From Microbulbifer sp. THAF38 (GTDB taxonomy: Bacteria; Pseudomonadota; Gammaproteobacteria; Pseudomonadales; Cellvibrionaceae), in NCBI RefSeq assembly GCF_009363535.1, contig NZ_CP045369.1, positions 4,381,001 to 4,445,000 on the forward strand: 64,000 nucleotides of DNA, read 5' to 3'. A model generated the notes under the pieces. It did not search any database, was not told where the DNA came from, and saw only the letters and a list, made by a program, of their open reading frames with translations. The translations under genes were made by a program, and so were the position numbers. Positions 25,928-35,282 of this stretch are shown one piece after another. Each line of letters starts with the position of its first letter. Position 1 is the stretch's first letter.

Positions 25928-27475
25928 ATGGCACAGATCGACGACACCGCGCTGGTTTATAAGAACCTTTCACCAGCACAATTGGTAGAGCAGGCTCTTA
26001 CGCGCGGCGAGGGCAAACTTTCCGACACCGGCGCGCTGGTCACTGAAACTGGTGCCCGCACCGGCCGCTCCCCGGCGGACCGCTTTGTTGTGGAAGAACC
26101 CTCCACCGCCGACAGTATCGCCTGGGGCAATGTGAACCGCCCCTTCCCGCAGGACAAGTTCGATGCCCTGTGGGACCGCGTAGAAGCGTTTGTCGCCGGC
26201 GCCGACAGCTTTGTACAGCAGCTGCACGTTGGCCAGGACGAAGATCACTACCTGCCGGTTGTCGTAACCACCCAGACCGCTTGGCACAACCTGTTCGGCC
26301 GCAACATGTTTATCCGCGCCGAGAAGTACAACCCCAAGGGCAAGGAAGAGTGGCGCATCCTGCACGCGCCTAACTTTGTGTGTGAGCCTGAGCGCGACGG
26401 CACCAATTCCGAAGGCTGCGTTATCATCAACTTCGGCCAGCGCCGTGTGCTGCTGGCGGGTATGCGCTACGCCGGTGAGATGAAGAAGGCAATGTTCTCC
26501 GTGCAGAACTTCCTCCTGCCGGAAAAAGACGTTATGCCCATGCACTGTGCCGCCAACGTTGGCGAAGACGGCGATACCTGCCTGTTCTTCGGCCTGTCCG
26601 GCACCGGCAAGACCACCCTGTCCGCAGACCCCGACCGCTACCTGATCGGCGATGACGAGCACGGCTGGACCAAGGGTGCAGTATTCAATATGGAAGGTGG
26701 CTGCTACGCCAAGACCATCGACCTGAGCCAAAAGAATGAACCGGTAATCTGGGACGCTATCCGTTTCGGCGCTATCGTCGAGAACGTTGTGACCAACGAA
26801 AACGGCACCGCCGACTACTGTGACACCAGTCTCACCGAGAACGGCCGCTGCTCCTACCCGCTGGAGCACGTTGAAATGCGCCAGCTGGAGAACCGCGCCG
26901 GCGAGCCGAAGAACGTTATCTTCCTCACCTGCGATGTGTCCGGCGTACTGCCCCCAGTATCCATCCTCTCCAAAGAGGCTGCGGCATACCACTTCCTGTC
27001 CGGTTACACCGCGCGCGTTGGCTCTACCGAACTGGGTGCAGAGGCCGGTATTCACCCGACTTTCTCCACCTGCTTCGGCGCTCCGTTTATGCCCCGTGCC
27101 CCCCGTGAGTACGCGGACCTGCTGATGAAGCGTATTGAGGACTTCGGCTCCAAGGTATACCTGGTGAACACCGGCTGGACCGGCGGCTCTGGCGACAACG
27201 GCAAGCGTTTCCCGATCCCGGTTACCCGCGCTGTGGTAGCCGCTATCCAGAGCGGCGCCTTAGAAGGCGCTGCCACCGAGCACCTGGAAACCCTGAACCT
27301 GGATATTCCTCTGGAAGTACCGGGCGTGGACAAGGCCTACCTGAACCCGCGCGAAGCCTGGGAAGACAAGGCCGCCTACGACGACCAGGCAGGTAAGCTG
27401 GCCAAGCTCTTCGCCGAAAACATTGAAAAATTCAATGTCAGCGATGAAGTGAAAAGTGCCGGCCCCAAGGCCTAA
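25928..27475 (+). CDS. pckA: Phosphoenolpyruvate carboxykinase (ATP)
   Basis: This 515-residue enzyme converts oxaloacetate and ATP to phosphoenolpyruvate, the first step of gluconeogenesis. Visible motifs include [13 protein letters not shown] (substrate side), the [12 protein letters not shown]-loop, DDEHGW metal site, and the NTGWTGG and FPIPVTRA segments typical of ATP-dependent PEPCK. The length is slightly below the usual 530-540. A 280-bp leader carries a LacI-type palindrome, so carbon-source control is likely. A good terminator follows the gene. Confidence 0.97.
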   Translation: MAQIDDTALVYKNLSPAQLVEQALTRGEGKLSDTGALVTETGARTGRSPADRFVVEEPSTADSIAWGNVNRPFPQDKFDALWDRVEAFVAGADSFVQQLHVGQDEDHYLPVVVTTQTAWHNLFGRNMFIRAEKYNPKGKEEWRILHAPNFVCEPERDGTNSEGCVIINFGQRRVLLAGMRYAGEMKKAMFSVQNFLLPEKDVMPMHCAANVGEDGDTCLFFGLSGTGKTTLSADPDRYLIGDDEHGWTKGAVFNMEGGCYAKTIDLSQKNEPVIWDAIRFGAIVENVVTNENGTADYCDTSLTENGRCSYPLEHVEMRQLENRAGEPKNVIFLTCDVSGVLPPVSILSKEAAAYHFLSGYTARVGSTELGAEAGIHPTFSTCFGAPFMPRAPREYADLLMKRIEDFGSKVYLVNTGWTGGSGDNGKRFPIPVTRAVVAAIQSGALEGAATEHLETLNLDIPLEVPGVDKAYLNPREAWEDKAAYDDQAGKLAKLFAENIEKFNVSDEVKSAGPKA

Positions 27476-27509
27476 TGCTTTTTAAGTAGCCTTCTTTTAG
27501 TAGAAGCAC

Positions 27510-27546
27510 AAAAAAGCCCCGCTGCCGCAAGGTAGCGGGGCTTTTT
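27510..27546 (+). terminator. Rho-independent terminator after pckA
   Basis: GCCCCGCT and AGCGGGGC arms (27516-27523 and 27533-27540) enclose a 9-base GC-rich loop, with A-run on the left and TTTTTTA on the right. The A/T runs extend the stem and make it usable on both strands. Confidence 0.93.
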
Positions 27547-27690
27547 TATTCGCCTTTCCTTAAGCGAAGCGGCATTTAAGCAGAGTGTCGATTTTTGCGG
27601 CTATAGTGTTTAAAGAAGCGCCGACGAAATAGACGTCCGTGCGCAGACTTACACGTCTCAGGCCAAATTTCGGAGCTGTAGCCGCACCCC

Positions 27691-28383
27691 ATGTCTGAAG
27701 GCAATTCCTTTACTCGCTTCAGGACACTCTACCCCCACCAGCCTCCCGGCCGGCGCACCAACTTTGTTGTGGTAGCCAGCCTGACCCTGCTACTTGCTGG
27801 CGTGCTAGCGGCCCTGTGGTTGTGGCTGTGGTTCAAGTCGCAGGAAAAACCCTATGTGGAAACTCGCGGCTATCGCATTGCCAGCGAAGAGAGTTTCGAG
27901 AGTTTTTTGCGCAGTAACGACAACCGTGCACGGGTGCAGGCACTCAGTGACTACCTGCGGAGCCAGGGAATAGGCGAAGTCACTGCGGTAAGTGATCTTT
28001 TGCGCCAAGGTAGCGAATGGCTGGAAATTGAGAAGCCCCCCTTCTCTCTCCCCCCGCAAGATCAGTGGCCCAAAATAGTCGCCACCCTAAAGCTACTGCA
28101 GGAGCAGATTGTGCCTCTGATCGGCCCGGTCGCGGTGGTCACCGGGTTCCGCAATGACAGCTATAACCGCGAGCTGGAGCACACCGATAAATCCCGTCAC
28201 CGGGCGTTCTGCGCCCTCGACCTGATTCCAACATCCCATATCAGCCACGGTGAACTTGTGGAAGAGCTGCAAGCCCTGCACGCGCGCCTGGGACCAGAAA
28301 GCAATTTCGGCCTGGGTCTCGGTGAAGGACTACTTTTCCATATCGATACCTGTGGCTATCGCTCATGGCAACTGGTGGATTGA
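27691..28383 (+). CDS. Membrane-anchored M15-like (YcbK/DUF882-type) peptidase, copy 1
   Basis: This 230-residue protein has a cytoplasmic N-terminus, one TM helix (about 27-48) and an extracytoplasmic domain. The C-terminal half shows the peptidase M15_3 pattern: VVTGFRNDSYN, then SRHRAFCALDL with His170 and Asp177, and FHIDTCGYRSW with His217 and Asp219. These are the expected zinc-binding and catalytic positions of D-Ala-D-Ala carboxypeptidase-type enzymes acting on peptidoglycan. Two Cys (in FCALD and DTCGY) are unusual and shared with the paralog. It stops 3 bp before that paralog begins, so the pair arose by tandem duplication. Confidence 0.75.
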   Translation: MSEGNSFTRFRTLYPHQPPGRRTNFVVVASLTLLLAGVLAALWLWLWFKSQEKPYVETRGYRIASEESFESFLRSNDNRARVQALSDYLRSQGIGEVTAVSDLLRQGSEWLEIEKPPFSLPPQDQWPKIVATLKLLQEQIVPLIGPVAVVTGFRNDSYNRELEHTDKSRHRAFCALDLIPTSHISHGELVEELQALHARLGPESNFGLGLGEGLLFHIDTCGYRSWQLVD

Positions 28384-28386
28384 AGC

Positions 28387-29097
28387 ATGGCTATACAAGA
28401 CAACAGTAATCGTCAATCAGGCATCTCTCGAACCCGGCGCCGCTGGCTACTCCTTCTAGGTGGGCTGCTGCTGATCGCCATTATGATTGCGCTGCTATTC
28501 ACCTCGGAGAAAACGCGCGATTTGGGCGAGCGAATCCTCAGTCCCATCGAACTCCTGCCACTACCGGGAACCCCTGAGGTTTACGATATCCAGGGATACC
28601 CTGCAGCCTCAGAGCGGGTCTTTAGCCGCTTTCTCAAGCAGAAGGAAAACCAGGCTCTATTTGCCAAGCTAAAGAATTACCTGCACATCAATCGGGTGGA
28701 CCAAGTGGTAGCCCCCTTTGAACTCCTGCGCCAGGGCAGCGACTGGCGGGATCTGGATGAACCTGCCTTCGCTATTCCACCAGTGGAAAACTGGGGATTA
28801 ATGATTTACACCCTGAGGGTGCTGCAACGGGAAATAGTGCCACGCATCGGCCCCGTTACCGTAGTCTCCGGCTGGCGTACCACCAGCTACAACAGCAAGG
28901 CCGGCGGTTCCAAAGGCAGTAAGCATTTGCGCTTTTGCGGCCTGGATATAGTGCCGCAGAAAAAATTCAGCCGCGAACAATTAGTTCCTGTCCTGAGAGA
29001 TATCCACAAACACAAAGGCAAACAATGGAATATGGGGCTGGGCATTTATAAAGGTATTCGCTTTCATGTAGACACCTGTGGTTACAGGCGCTGGTAA
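28387..29097 (+). CDS. Membrane-anchored M15-like (YcbK/DUF882-type) peptidase, copy 2
   Basis: This 236-residue paralog of the preceding gene has a TM helix (about 17-38), then VVSGWRTTSYN, SKHLRFCGLDI (His180, Asp187) and FHVDTCGYRRW (His227, Asp229). The spacing between the zinc ligands is the same as in copy 1 (7 and 40 residues). Both conserve an LLRQGS-W segment upstream of the catalytic part. The two are probably co-transcribed and may form a heterodimer or split substrate range on the cell wall. Activity is inferred from motifs only. Confidence 0.75.
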   Translation: MAIQDNSNRQSGISRTRRRWLLLLGGLLLIAIMIALLFTSEKTRDLGERILSPIELLPLPGTPEVYDIQGYPAASERVFSRFLKQKENQALFAKLKNYLHINRVDQVVAPFELLRQGSDWRDLDEPAFAIPPVENWGLMIYTLRVLQREIVPRIGPVTVVSGWRTTSYNSKAGGSKGSKHLRFCGLDIVPQKKFSREQLVPVLRDIHKHKGKQWNMGLGIYKGIRFHVDTCGYRRW

Positions 29098-29177
29098 ATC
29101 CCCCTTGCTTCTGCTTAGATAGATCGCAATTTAGGCGCCCGATACCACAGGGCTTTGCAGAAGTAGAGGGAGTTCCA

Positions 29178-30290
29178 GTGCAGGAAAAATTAGAAAGGCG
29201 CTCATTTATTCTTTCGCTGATCTTGGTGTCAGTGGCTTTTATGGTACTGATTAAGCCCTTCTTCACACCAATTTTTTGGGCTTGTGCTATCGCCCTGATT
29301 TTTTATCCCGTGTACCGCCTATTAATGCAGCGCTTTCCCAGTTCTCCCAATTCCATGGCGCTGCTGACCCTTTTTATGTGCATCGTGTTATTGGTGATAC
29401 CAGTATTGGTGGTCGCCACCTCCTTTATCAATGAAGCGGTAACGCTTTATCAGAAGGTGCAGGAGGGACAAATCGATGTATCTAAATCCCTAGAACAGGT
29501 GCGCAGCGCCTTTCCGCGCGTTAACGACTTCCTTGAGGGCATCGGTGTAGATATCGACGAGGCCAAGAAGCGTTTACTTGGCGGGGTAATGAATGCCGGC
29601 AGTTTTATTGCAAAAAACGCAATAGAAGTGGGACAGAACACTGTCAATTTTTTTGTCATGCTCGGCCTGATGCTCTACCTCACTTTCTTTTTAATTCGCG
29701 ACGGGGAGAGGCTGGTCAACTTGATTATTCACGCACTGCCACTTGGTGATGAGCGTGAGCACCTGCTACTGGCTAAGTTTGCCGAAGTCACCCGGGCCAC
29801 TATTAAAGGCAACCTGGTCGTCGCAATTACCCAGGGTAGCCTGGGCGGCATTATTTTCTGGGTACTCGATTTGCCCGCCCCCCTGTTATGGGGTGTGTTG
29901 ATGACCCTATTATCATTACTGCCCGCCGTTGGTGCAGCACTGATCTGGTTTCCTGCAGCGATCTATCTGTATGGGGTTGGCGAGCCGGTCAAGGCCACCA
30001 TACTACTGGCCTACGGATTTACCGTAATCAGCCTGGTGGACAACTTGCTGCGCCCCATCTTGGTAGGGCGGGATACCAAGCTGCCAGATTACCTGGTGCT
30101 GTTTTCCACCGTGGGCGGCCTGATACTGTTTGGCATCAGTGGCTTCGCCATGGGCCCCCTGCTAGCCGCATTGTTCCTCGCTTTCTGGGAAATCTTTATG
30201 CGGGAGTTTGTCCACCCGGAAGATATGCTGATGCCACCTAAACCCGAAGGCAACGATATGCTGATGCAACCAAAGAAAGATAGCGAGTAA
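29178..30290 (+). CDS. AI-2E family transporter (UPF0118)
   Basis: The GTG at 29178, preceded by AGAGGGAG, opens a 370-residue membrane protein with about eight TM helices. The family layout is clear: two N-terminal helices, a large helical loop (about 85-160), a central pair, and a C-terminal set with LPAVGAALIWFPAAIYLY and LVDNLLRPILVGRDTKLPDYLVLFSTVGG (split here in two: conserved DNLLRPILVG and LPDYLVLFSTVGG). Members have been linked to autoinducer-2 export or Na+/H+ exchange; the substrate cannot be read from sequence. Confidence 0.9.
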   Translation: MQEKLERRSFILSLILVSVAFMVLIKPFFTPIFWACAIALIFYPVYRLLMQRFPSSPNSMALLTLFMCIVLLVIPVLVVATSFINEAVTLYQKVQEGQIDVSKSLEQVRSAFPRVNDFLEGIGVDIDEAKKRLLGGVMNAGSFIAKNAIEVGQNTVNFFVMLGLMLYLTFFLIRDGERLVNLIIHALPLGDEREHLLLAKFAEVTRATIKGNLVVAITQGSLGGIIFWVLDLPAPLLWGVLMTLLSLLPAVGAALIWFPAAIYLYGVGEPVKATILLAYGFTVISLVDNLLRPILVGRDTKLPDYLVLFSTVGGLILFGISGFAMGPLLAALFLAFWEIFMREFVHPEDMLMPPKPEGNDMLMQPKKDSE

Positions 30291-30513
30291 TTTGAGATCA
30301 CTTTCTTTTTTAACCGCGTTGTCGAAACCTGAACTCGGTTTACTGCAGCGCTTTCGAACATTTTTTGATCTGACTCATGGCGTGAGCACTGGTCAGTCAT
30401 ATTTGGTAAAGATGGAAGATGCGGCAGGTCTTAGCCATATAAGCGTCATATACTAATGTGAGGCACACAATGGCAATAGATTAGACGCCAATTTTGCCAG
30501 AGCGGATGTCCCT

Positions 30514-31053
30514 ATGAAATATTGGTTAACCCTGATTGTCGCCACCATGCTCAGCTTGCCGCTGATGGCGCTGGAAGTCGGGCAAAAAGCGCCTGACTTC
30601 ACCTTGCAGGGCACAGATGGAAAGACGCACTCGCTAAAGGACTATGTGGGCAAGACCGCGGTGGTTATCGCCTGGTATCCCAGGGCTTTTACTAAAAACT
30701 GCACAATAGAGTGCAAATCCCTGGCCAAAAACGGTGACCAAATCCGGGCCTTTAACGTCACCTACTTTATGGCCAGCACCGATAAGCTCGACGAAAATGT
30801 CCGATTTTCCAAATACAATTCCGCCGACTTCCCCCTACTCAGCGACCCCACGGGAGAGGTTGCGAAAGCCTACGGTGTACTCATTCCCATTATCAAACTC
30901 GCCCGGCGCGTCACTATTTATATCGGCAAAGATGGGAATATTCTAAAAATCGATAAAGATATCAATCCCGCCACCAGCGCAGAGGATATCGCCAGTAATC
31001 TGGCCAAACTTGGCGTGGAGAAAACAGAAAATGCGGAGAGGGTAAAACAGTAA
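30514..31053 (+). CDS. Exported peroxiredoxin (AhpC/TSA, BCP-like)
   Basis: This 179-residue protein has a signal peptide (1-19, LMALE) and a thioredoxin-fold peroxiredoxin domain: VGQKAPDFTLQGTDG, then YPRAFTKNCTIECKSL, in which Cys63 is the peroxidatic Cys and Cys67 the likely resolving Cys, as in the BCP/PrxQ class. DPTGEVAKAYGV completes the pattern. It should reduce peroxides in the periplasm, with reductant from an exported thioredoxin-like system not seen in the window. It is monocistronic. Confidence 0.88.
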   Translation: MKYWLTLIVATMLSLPLMALEVGQKAPDFTLQGTDGKTHSLKDYVGKTAVVIAWYPRAFTKNCTIECKSLAKNGDQIRAFNVTYFMASTDKLDENVRFSKYNSADFPLLSDPTGEVAKAYGVLIPIIKLARRVTIYIGKDGNILKIDKDINPATSAEDIASNLAKLGVEKTENAERVKQ

Positions 31054-31113
31054 TCAGCATGCGAACCCGGTCACCCCTGAACCGGATTCATAAGGCAGAT
31101 GACAGTACTTCGC

Positions 31114-31446
31114 TCAGTCACTAATAAAAGAAATGCCGAAGCAGCACTGCTGCCCTTCAAAGTCGTCGAGCCACTTGCAAACACTCAAGTTGGCCCTGCC
31201 CTCAGAGGATTTATCGATAAATTCATGAGAATAGATGGGCTCTCCTGAGGCGAAGACCTTTAAGTCATCATCTCGCAATTCCACAGCGTTATCCGACCAG
31301 GGCAGCTGGGCATCGGTCTTGCCTTCCACTTCCTCGCCGGCCAATTCACAAATTTTGCGATTTCCCCAGAGATATTTTCCCTGCCGGTCTTTTACCCAAA
31401 ACAGGAATGGCACTTTTTCAACAACAGAAAGCTCTTCGATTTTCAC
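31114..31446 (-). CDS. Single PAS-domain protein
   Basis: The GTG at 31446 has GGGAGG 6 bases upstream. The 110-residue product is one PAS domain with FLFWVKDRQGKYLWGNRKIC, which is the FWxKDxxxxYLxxN pattern, plus a PAC-like end (NLSVCKWLDDFEGQQ). No output domain is attached, so it may bind a ligand or sense redox state and act through protein contact. It sits 126 bp beyond the end of ntrC on the same strand. Co-transcription with ntrC is possible but not evident. Confidence 0.82.
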   Translation of the reverse strand: MKIEELSVVEKVPFLFWVKDRQGKYLWGNRKICELAGEEVEGKTDAQLPWSDNAVELRDDDLKVFASGEPIYSHEFIDKSSEGRANLSVCKWLDDFEGQQCCFGISFISD

Positions 31447-31571
31447 AAAAACCCTCCCTTATCGTTTCAGTAATAAGAGCTACAAATTCACGCTAAGGAG
31501 AATTTTAGGTGCTGAAAAGAATATTTCCTTTTTTGGCCTCTCTATTTTTTTTGCCGATTAAAAGCGCGAAA

Positions 31572-32978
31572 TTACTCTCCGTTCATCCCCAATTCCTTCA
31601 ACTTCCTCGTCAGGGTATTGCGTCCCCAGCCAAGCAGATCCGCAGCATCGCGCTTGCGCCCGGCGGTGTGTTTTAACGCGATTTCTATCAAAGCTTTCTC
31701 GAAGGCGGGTACGGCTTCGCTGAGAATTTCCTTGCGTCCGGCGCTGAGCGCTTGATCGGCCCAGATGCGCAAGGCTTTTTGCCAATCCAGCGGTGCTTCG
31801 GTCTCATTGCTCTGCTGGTGCAATTCTTGCGGTAGGTCTTCGATATGCACTTCGCGACCAGAGGCCATTACGGTAATCCAGCGACAGGTGTTTTCCAGCT
31901 GGCGTACATTGCCGGGCCAATCGAGGCCGGAGAGATATTCCTCGGCATCTTTACTCAGAATTTTTGGCTCTACACCGAGGTCTGCGGCGGCGGCATTGAA
32001 GAAGTGGCGCACCAGCCGCGGAATATCCTCGCGCCTGTCCGCCAGGCGCGGGATGTGAATTCGAATCACATTCAGGCGGTGGAATAAGTCCTCGCGGAAT
32101 TTATGCTCGCGCACCAACTCCTCCAGGTTCTGGTGGGTGGCGGCAATGATACGCACATCCACTTTTACCGGAGTATGGCCACCAACCCGATAAAACTCCC
32201 CATCCGCCAGAACACGCAGCAGCCGGGTCTGGGTCTCCGCCGGCATATCGCCAATTTCATCTAAAAACAGAGTGCCGCTATTGGCCTGTTCGAAGCGACC
32301 GGCCCGCTGGGCGCTGGCGCCGGTAAAGGCGCCCTTCTCGTGCCCGAACAGTTCGGACTCCATCAGGTCTTTGGGGATGGCGGCCATATTGAGGGCGATA
32401 AACGGCTTGTCACGGCGAGGGCTGTGGTTGTGCAGGGCCTGGGCCACCAGCTCCTTACCGGTTCCCGATTCGCCATTAATCAACACGGTGATATTGGAAT
32501 GGGACAGGCGTCCAATAGCGCGAAATACTTCCTGCATGGCCGGCGCTTCGCCGATGATTTCTTTGTTACCGGTACCATTATCCGGCTCAGCCCGTTCTTC
32601 CTGGACCTGCTCCTTGGCGTGCGCCAATGCGCGCCGCGTTACCGCTACAGCCTCGTCAATATCGAAGGGTTTGGGTAAATATTCGAAGGCCCCGCCCTGG
32701 TAAGCGGCAACCGCACTATCGAGATCGGAGTGCGCGGTCATAATAATAATTGGCAGGCCCGGACGCTCCGCCTGAAATCTTTCCAACAATTTAAAACCAT
32801 CGGAACCGGGCATGCGAATATCGCTGATCACTACATCCGGGGAGTCGCTGTAAAAATCATCCAGGGCGCGATCACCGCTTTCATAGCACTGGGTCTCAAT
32901 CCCCTCCCGCGACAGTGCCCGCTCCAGTACCCAGCGGATTGATCGGTCGTCGTCAATAATCCAAACGCGATTGCCCAT
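31572..32978 (-). CDS. ntrC: Nitrogen regulation response regulator NtrC
   Basis: This 468-residue sigma-54 activator has a receiver domain (1-120; IDDDRSIRW, phospho-accepting Asp in VVISDIRMPGSDG), an AAA+ domain with Walker A GESGTGKE and the sigma-54-contacting GAFTGA loop, and a C-terminal Fis-type helix-turn-helix (AADLLGWGRNTLTRKLKELG). It activates nitrogen-assimilation genes when phosphorylated by NtrB. ntrB is 3 bp upstream. A sigma-54 promoter and an NtrC-like site precede glnA in this window, which fits direct control. Confidence 0.96.
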   Translation of the reverse strand: MGNRVWIIDDDRSIRWVLERALSREGIETQCYESGDRALDDFYSDSPDVVISDIRMPGSDGFKLLERFQAERPGLPIIIMTAHSDLDSAVAAYQGGAFEYLPKPFDIDEAVAVTRRALAHAKEQVQEERAEPDNGTGNKEIIGEAPAMQEVFRAIGRLSHSNITVLINGESGTGKELVAQALHNHSPRRDKPFIALNMAAIPKDLMESELFGHEKGAFTGASAQRAGRFEQANSGTLFLDEIGDMPAETQTRLLRVLADGEFYRVGGHTPVKVDVRIIAATHQNLEELVREHKFREDLFHRLNVIRIHIPRLADRREDIPRLVRHFFNAAAADLGVEPKILSKDAEEYLSGLDWPGNVRQLENTCRWITVMASGREVHIEDLPQELHQQSNETEAPLDWQKALRIWADQALSAGRKEILSEAVPAFEKALIEIALKHTAGRKRDAADLLGWGRNTLTRKLKELGMNGE

Positions 32979-32981
32979 TCT

Positions 32982-34064
32982 CTAGGTTCCTGTATTGGCT
33001 GATTCGGTAACAAGTGGCAGGTAAATCTGGAAGACACTGCGACCCGGTCGGCTGTCGCATTTAATTAGGCCACGGTGTTGGTTGATAATATTTTGCGAGA
33101 TAGACAACCCCAGTCCCGAGCCCTCGGCACGACCGGAAATCATCGGGAAAAAAATGCGCTCGCGGATCTCCTCGGCAATCCCGGGGCCGTTGTCTTCAAT
33201 TTCGATACGGCAAACCAGCGGGCAGTGGCGTCGACCAATGGTGAACTGGCGCTGCACGCGCGTGCGCAACACGATTTCCCCATTGGCGAGGCCGATACTC
33301 TCATCAATGGCCTGCATGGCATTGCGGGCGATATTCAACAGGGCCTGGATCAATTGCTCTGGGTCCGCCGGTACATCGGGAATTGAGGGATCGTAATCCC
33401 GGCGAATCTGCAGCTGCCCCCCGCATTCGGCCTCGACCAATTGTGCCACCCGCTCGAGTATCTCGTGCACATTGCTGGGCACCAGTTGTACTGGCTGGCG
33501 GGGCCCCAGTAGTCGATCGACCAGATTACGCAGGCGATCCACCTCTTCGATAATGATCTGGGTGTACTCTTCCAGGGAGGCGTCGGGCAGTTCGCGCTGT
33601 AGTAACTGTGCGGCACCGCGAATCCCGCCGAGGGGATTTTTCACCTCGTGGGCCATGCCTCGCACCAGGTTGCGTGCGGTTTCCTGAGTGCTGAGCAGTG
33701 CGTCCTCACGGGCGATGCGCAGCAGGCGATCCATCGGCTGCACCTCCACCAACAACACCCCCAGCTCCGGCACAGGGCTGACGGAGTAATCCACGGTCCG
33801 CGTTTTCAGATTATGCAGGCGCCAGCGGGCGCGGCGCACGGTGAACTTTTCCCCGGTGAGGAGCGCGTTTTGCAACGCCTTTTCTGCGGCGGCGGATTCC
33901 CGCACCACCTCCTGCAGTGGCATGCCTTCGACCCGCGCATTGGAGGCAGCCAACAGATCCTCAGCGGCATTATTCAGGTAGCAAAGCAATAACTGGTCAT
34001 CCAATACCAGTACCGCTGAAGTAAGACTGTCTAAAAGCTGACGCAGCTGGCGATCATTAAGCAT
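32982..34064 (-). CDS. ntrB: Nitrogen regulation sensor kinase/phosphatase NtrB
   Basis: This 360-residue cytoplasmic histidine kinase has an N-terminal PAS domain (about 10-115), the H-box MAHEVKNPLGGIRGAAQLL, and an ATPase domain with N-box ALLNIARNAMQAI, DNGPGI and GSGLGLS. It has no TM helices. PII-controlled phosphorylation of NtrC is its standard role; no glnB/glnK gene is in the window. It is followed by ntrC after 3 bp. Confidence 0.96.
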   Translation of the reverse strand: MLNDRQLRQLLDSLTSAVLVLDDQLLLCYLNNAAEDLLAASNARVEGMPLQEVVRESAAAEKALQNALLTGEKFTVRRARWRLHNLKTRTVDYSVSPVPELGVLLVEVQPMDRLLRIAREDALLSTQETARNLVRGMAHEVKNPLGGIRGAAQLLQRELPDASLEEYTQIIIEEVDRLRNLVDRLLGPRQPVQLVPSNVHEILERVAQLVEAECGGQLQIRRDYDPSIPDVPADPEQLIQALLNIARNAMQAIDESIGLANGEIVLRTRVQRQFTIGRRHCPLVCRIEIEDNGPGIAEEIRERIFFPMISGRAEGSGLGLSISQNIINQHRGLIKCDSRPGRSVFQIYLPLVTESANTGT

Positions 34065-34413
34065 TCAATCGTTTCCGCTTTCTAACGGGCCCGGACACTC
34101 TCCTGTACCCGGCGCGATAACCCCTTGTATCTAGCCAGTGCAAAAAGCAAACCAAAATGGCGCACAGGATTATCGGGGGGCGCGCCCAGAGGCCCCAGAA
34201 CTCTCCCCAACCTCCAAGCGTGCACGACCATGAGACTGATTAAGCCGCCGCAGGCACAGGCAAAACTGTTGAGACAAAACCGTGTGCGCACCATATTAGT
34301 GCGCAGAGCAAAATTTAACCAGGCGGATCTGGGGTGGAAGCCACCGCCACAAAAAAGTTATTTGCGGTGGCGGCATACGAGGAGGCCGCTTAAGGAGTGG
34401 CTTAGGCAGTGGA
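34065..34413. other. Intergenic region before ntrB with a GC-rich hairpin
   Basis: These 349 bp contain no convincing gene; short ORFs on both strands have coding-unlike composition. An inverted repeat at 34339-34373 (arms GCCACCGC and GCGGTGGC plus flanking pairs) lies just after the DUF4124 stop on the minus strand and may be a weak terminator or processing stem. The remainder should hold the ntrB promoter. Confidence 0.45.
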
Positions 34414-35064
34414 TCAGGGAGTGGGCTGAGCCTGGGGAATACCCGGTCCCAGCGGGGCTTTGGGAGCTTGCGGTGCGCGCGGCGCCGGGTTGTCTGGCAG
34501 CTTGCCGCCAGGACGTTTCACATAGAGCGTAATCACCTGGGATTTGGCCAGTACCTGGCCGTTGGCATCGGTGAGTACCGCCTGCACGGTGTGGGTACCC
34601 CGCTCGAGTAGGGAGATATCCAGGCCCGCTCCCGAGGAGCGACCACTCCAGGGCTTGCCATCCACCACCGCAAAGAAACTCGCCCCTTCCGGGTACACCG
34701 GCTGCACATCCACCTGCAGCGGAATAAAACGCTGTCCAGGTGGGATGGTGGCGTCATTTAAGGGGCTCACTATCTGAATAGAAAACGGGCCAGAGTAACC
34801 GTCCTTGGCCTTGTCACCTTCATCTTTTGGCGACAACTTGCGGGTCGGCAGGGTGCGCGGCAAAGCGATTGGCTGCACATTAATTGGGGCCAACTCTACC
34901 CTTTGCGCCTGCCCATTGGGGGGCGGCGTATCGCTGAACGTCACCTGACCATCCGGGCCGACAACCTTGTAAATGGTACTAGAGGTGGTTCCGCCATCGG
35001 TGCCGGCGAGGGCCAGCAGGGGAACGGCAAGAAAAAGTGCCTGCAACAGTTTTAAATATCCCAT
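34414..35064 (-). CDS. DUF4124 domain exported protein (between glnA and ntrB)
   Basis: This 216-residue protein has a signal peptide (1-20, ALAGT), a DUF4124 domain (about 28-60; IYKVVGPDGQVTFSDTPPPNG), and an Ig-like or bacterial-adhesion-type region (about 95-190; IQIVSPLNDATI, then FFAVVDGKPW, RGTHTVQAVLTDANGQVLA). It ends in a Pro/Ala-rich tail. It is the only gene between glnA and ntrBC. The same placement is found in other gammaproteobacteria as I recall. A role in nitrogen control is not indicated by any motif. Confidence 0.88.
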   Translation of the reverse strand: MGYLKLLQALFLAVPLLALAGTDGGTTSSTIYKVVGPDGQVTFSDTPPPNGQAQRVELAPINVQPIALPRTLPTRKLSPKDEGDKAKDGYSGPFSIQIVSPLNDATIPPGQRFIPLQVDVQPVYPEGASFFAVVDGKPWSGRSSGAGLDISLLERGTHTVQAVLTDANGQVLAKSQVITLYVKRPGGKLPDNPAPRAPQAPKAPLGPGIPQAQPTP

Positions 35065-35210
35065 AGCTCAATCAGCCGCGAAGCGGTACTCCTTGTGCTT
35101 GCCTACAAACGGGCTCCAATCTGCAGAGGGGCAGGCTTTCTAATCCACGAACGCTATATCGGCCACAGACGGCGAAAGTAACCCCCTCAACCGACAGTGT
35201 ACCCCCAATA

Positions 35211-35242
35211 AAAAAGCCCGCACCAGAGAGGGGCGGGCTTTT
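35211..35242 (-). terminator. Rho-independent terminator after glnA
   Basis: On the minus strand an AAAAGCCCGC/GCGGGCTTTTTT hairpin is followed by a T-run, 40-70 bp beyond the glnA stop. It separates glnA from the DUF4124 gene. Confidence 0.88.
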
Positions 35243-35282
35243 CGAGAACGGCTCGACGGCATCGGCGTGATGCCGCTCGCCA

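Noticed and set aside
25970..27055. Long open frame antisense to pckA
   Set aside because: Same reasoning: pckA is certain, and the antisense product has no domain or ribosome binding site.
30346..30360. AGCGCT core after the AI-2E transporter gene as a third LacI-type operator
   Set aside because: Only the core matches; the outer bases do not fit.
34082..34532. Two small frames between ntrB and DUF4124
   Set aside because: Arg/Pro-rich products with no ribosome binding site or family, and one overlaps a real gene antisense.
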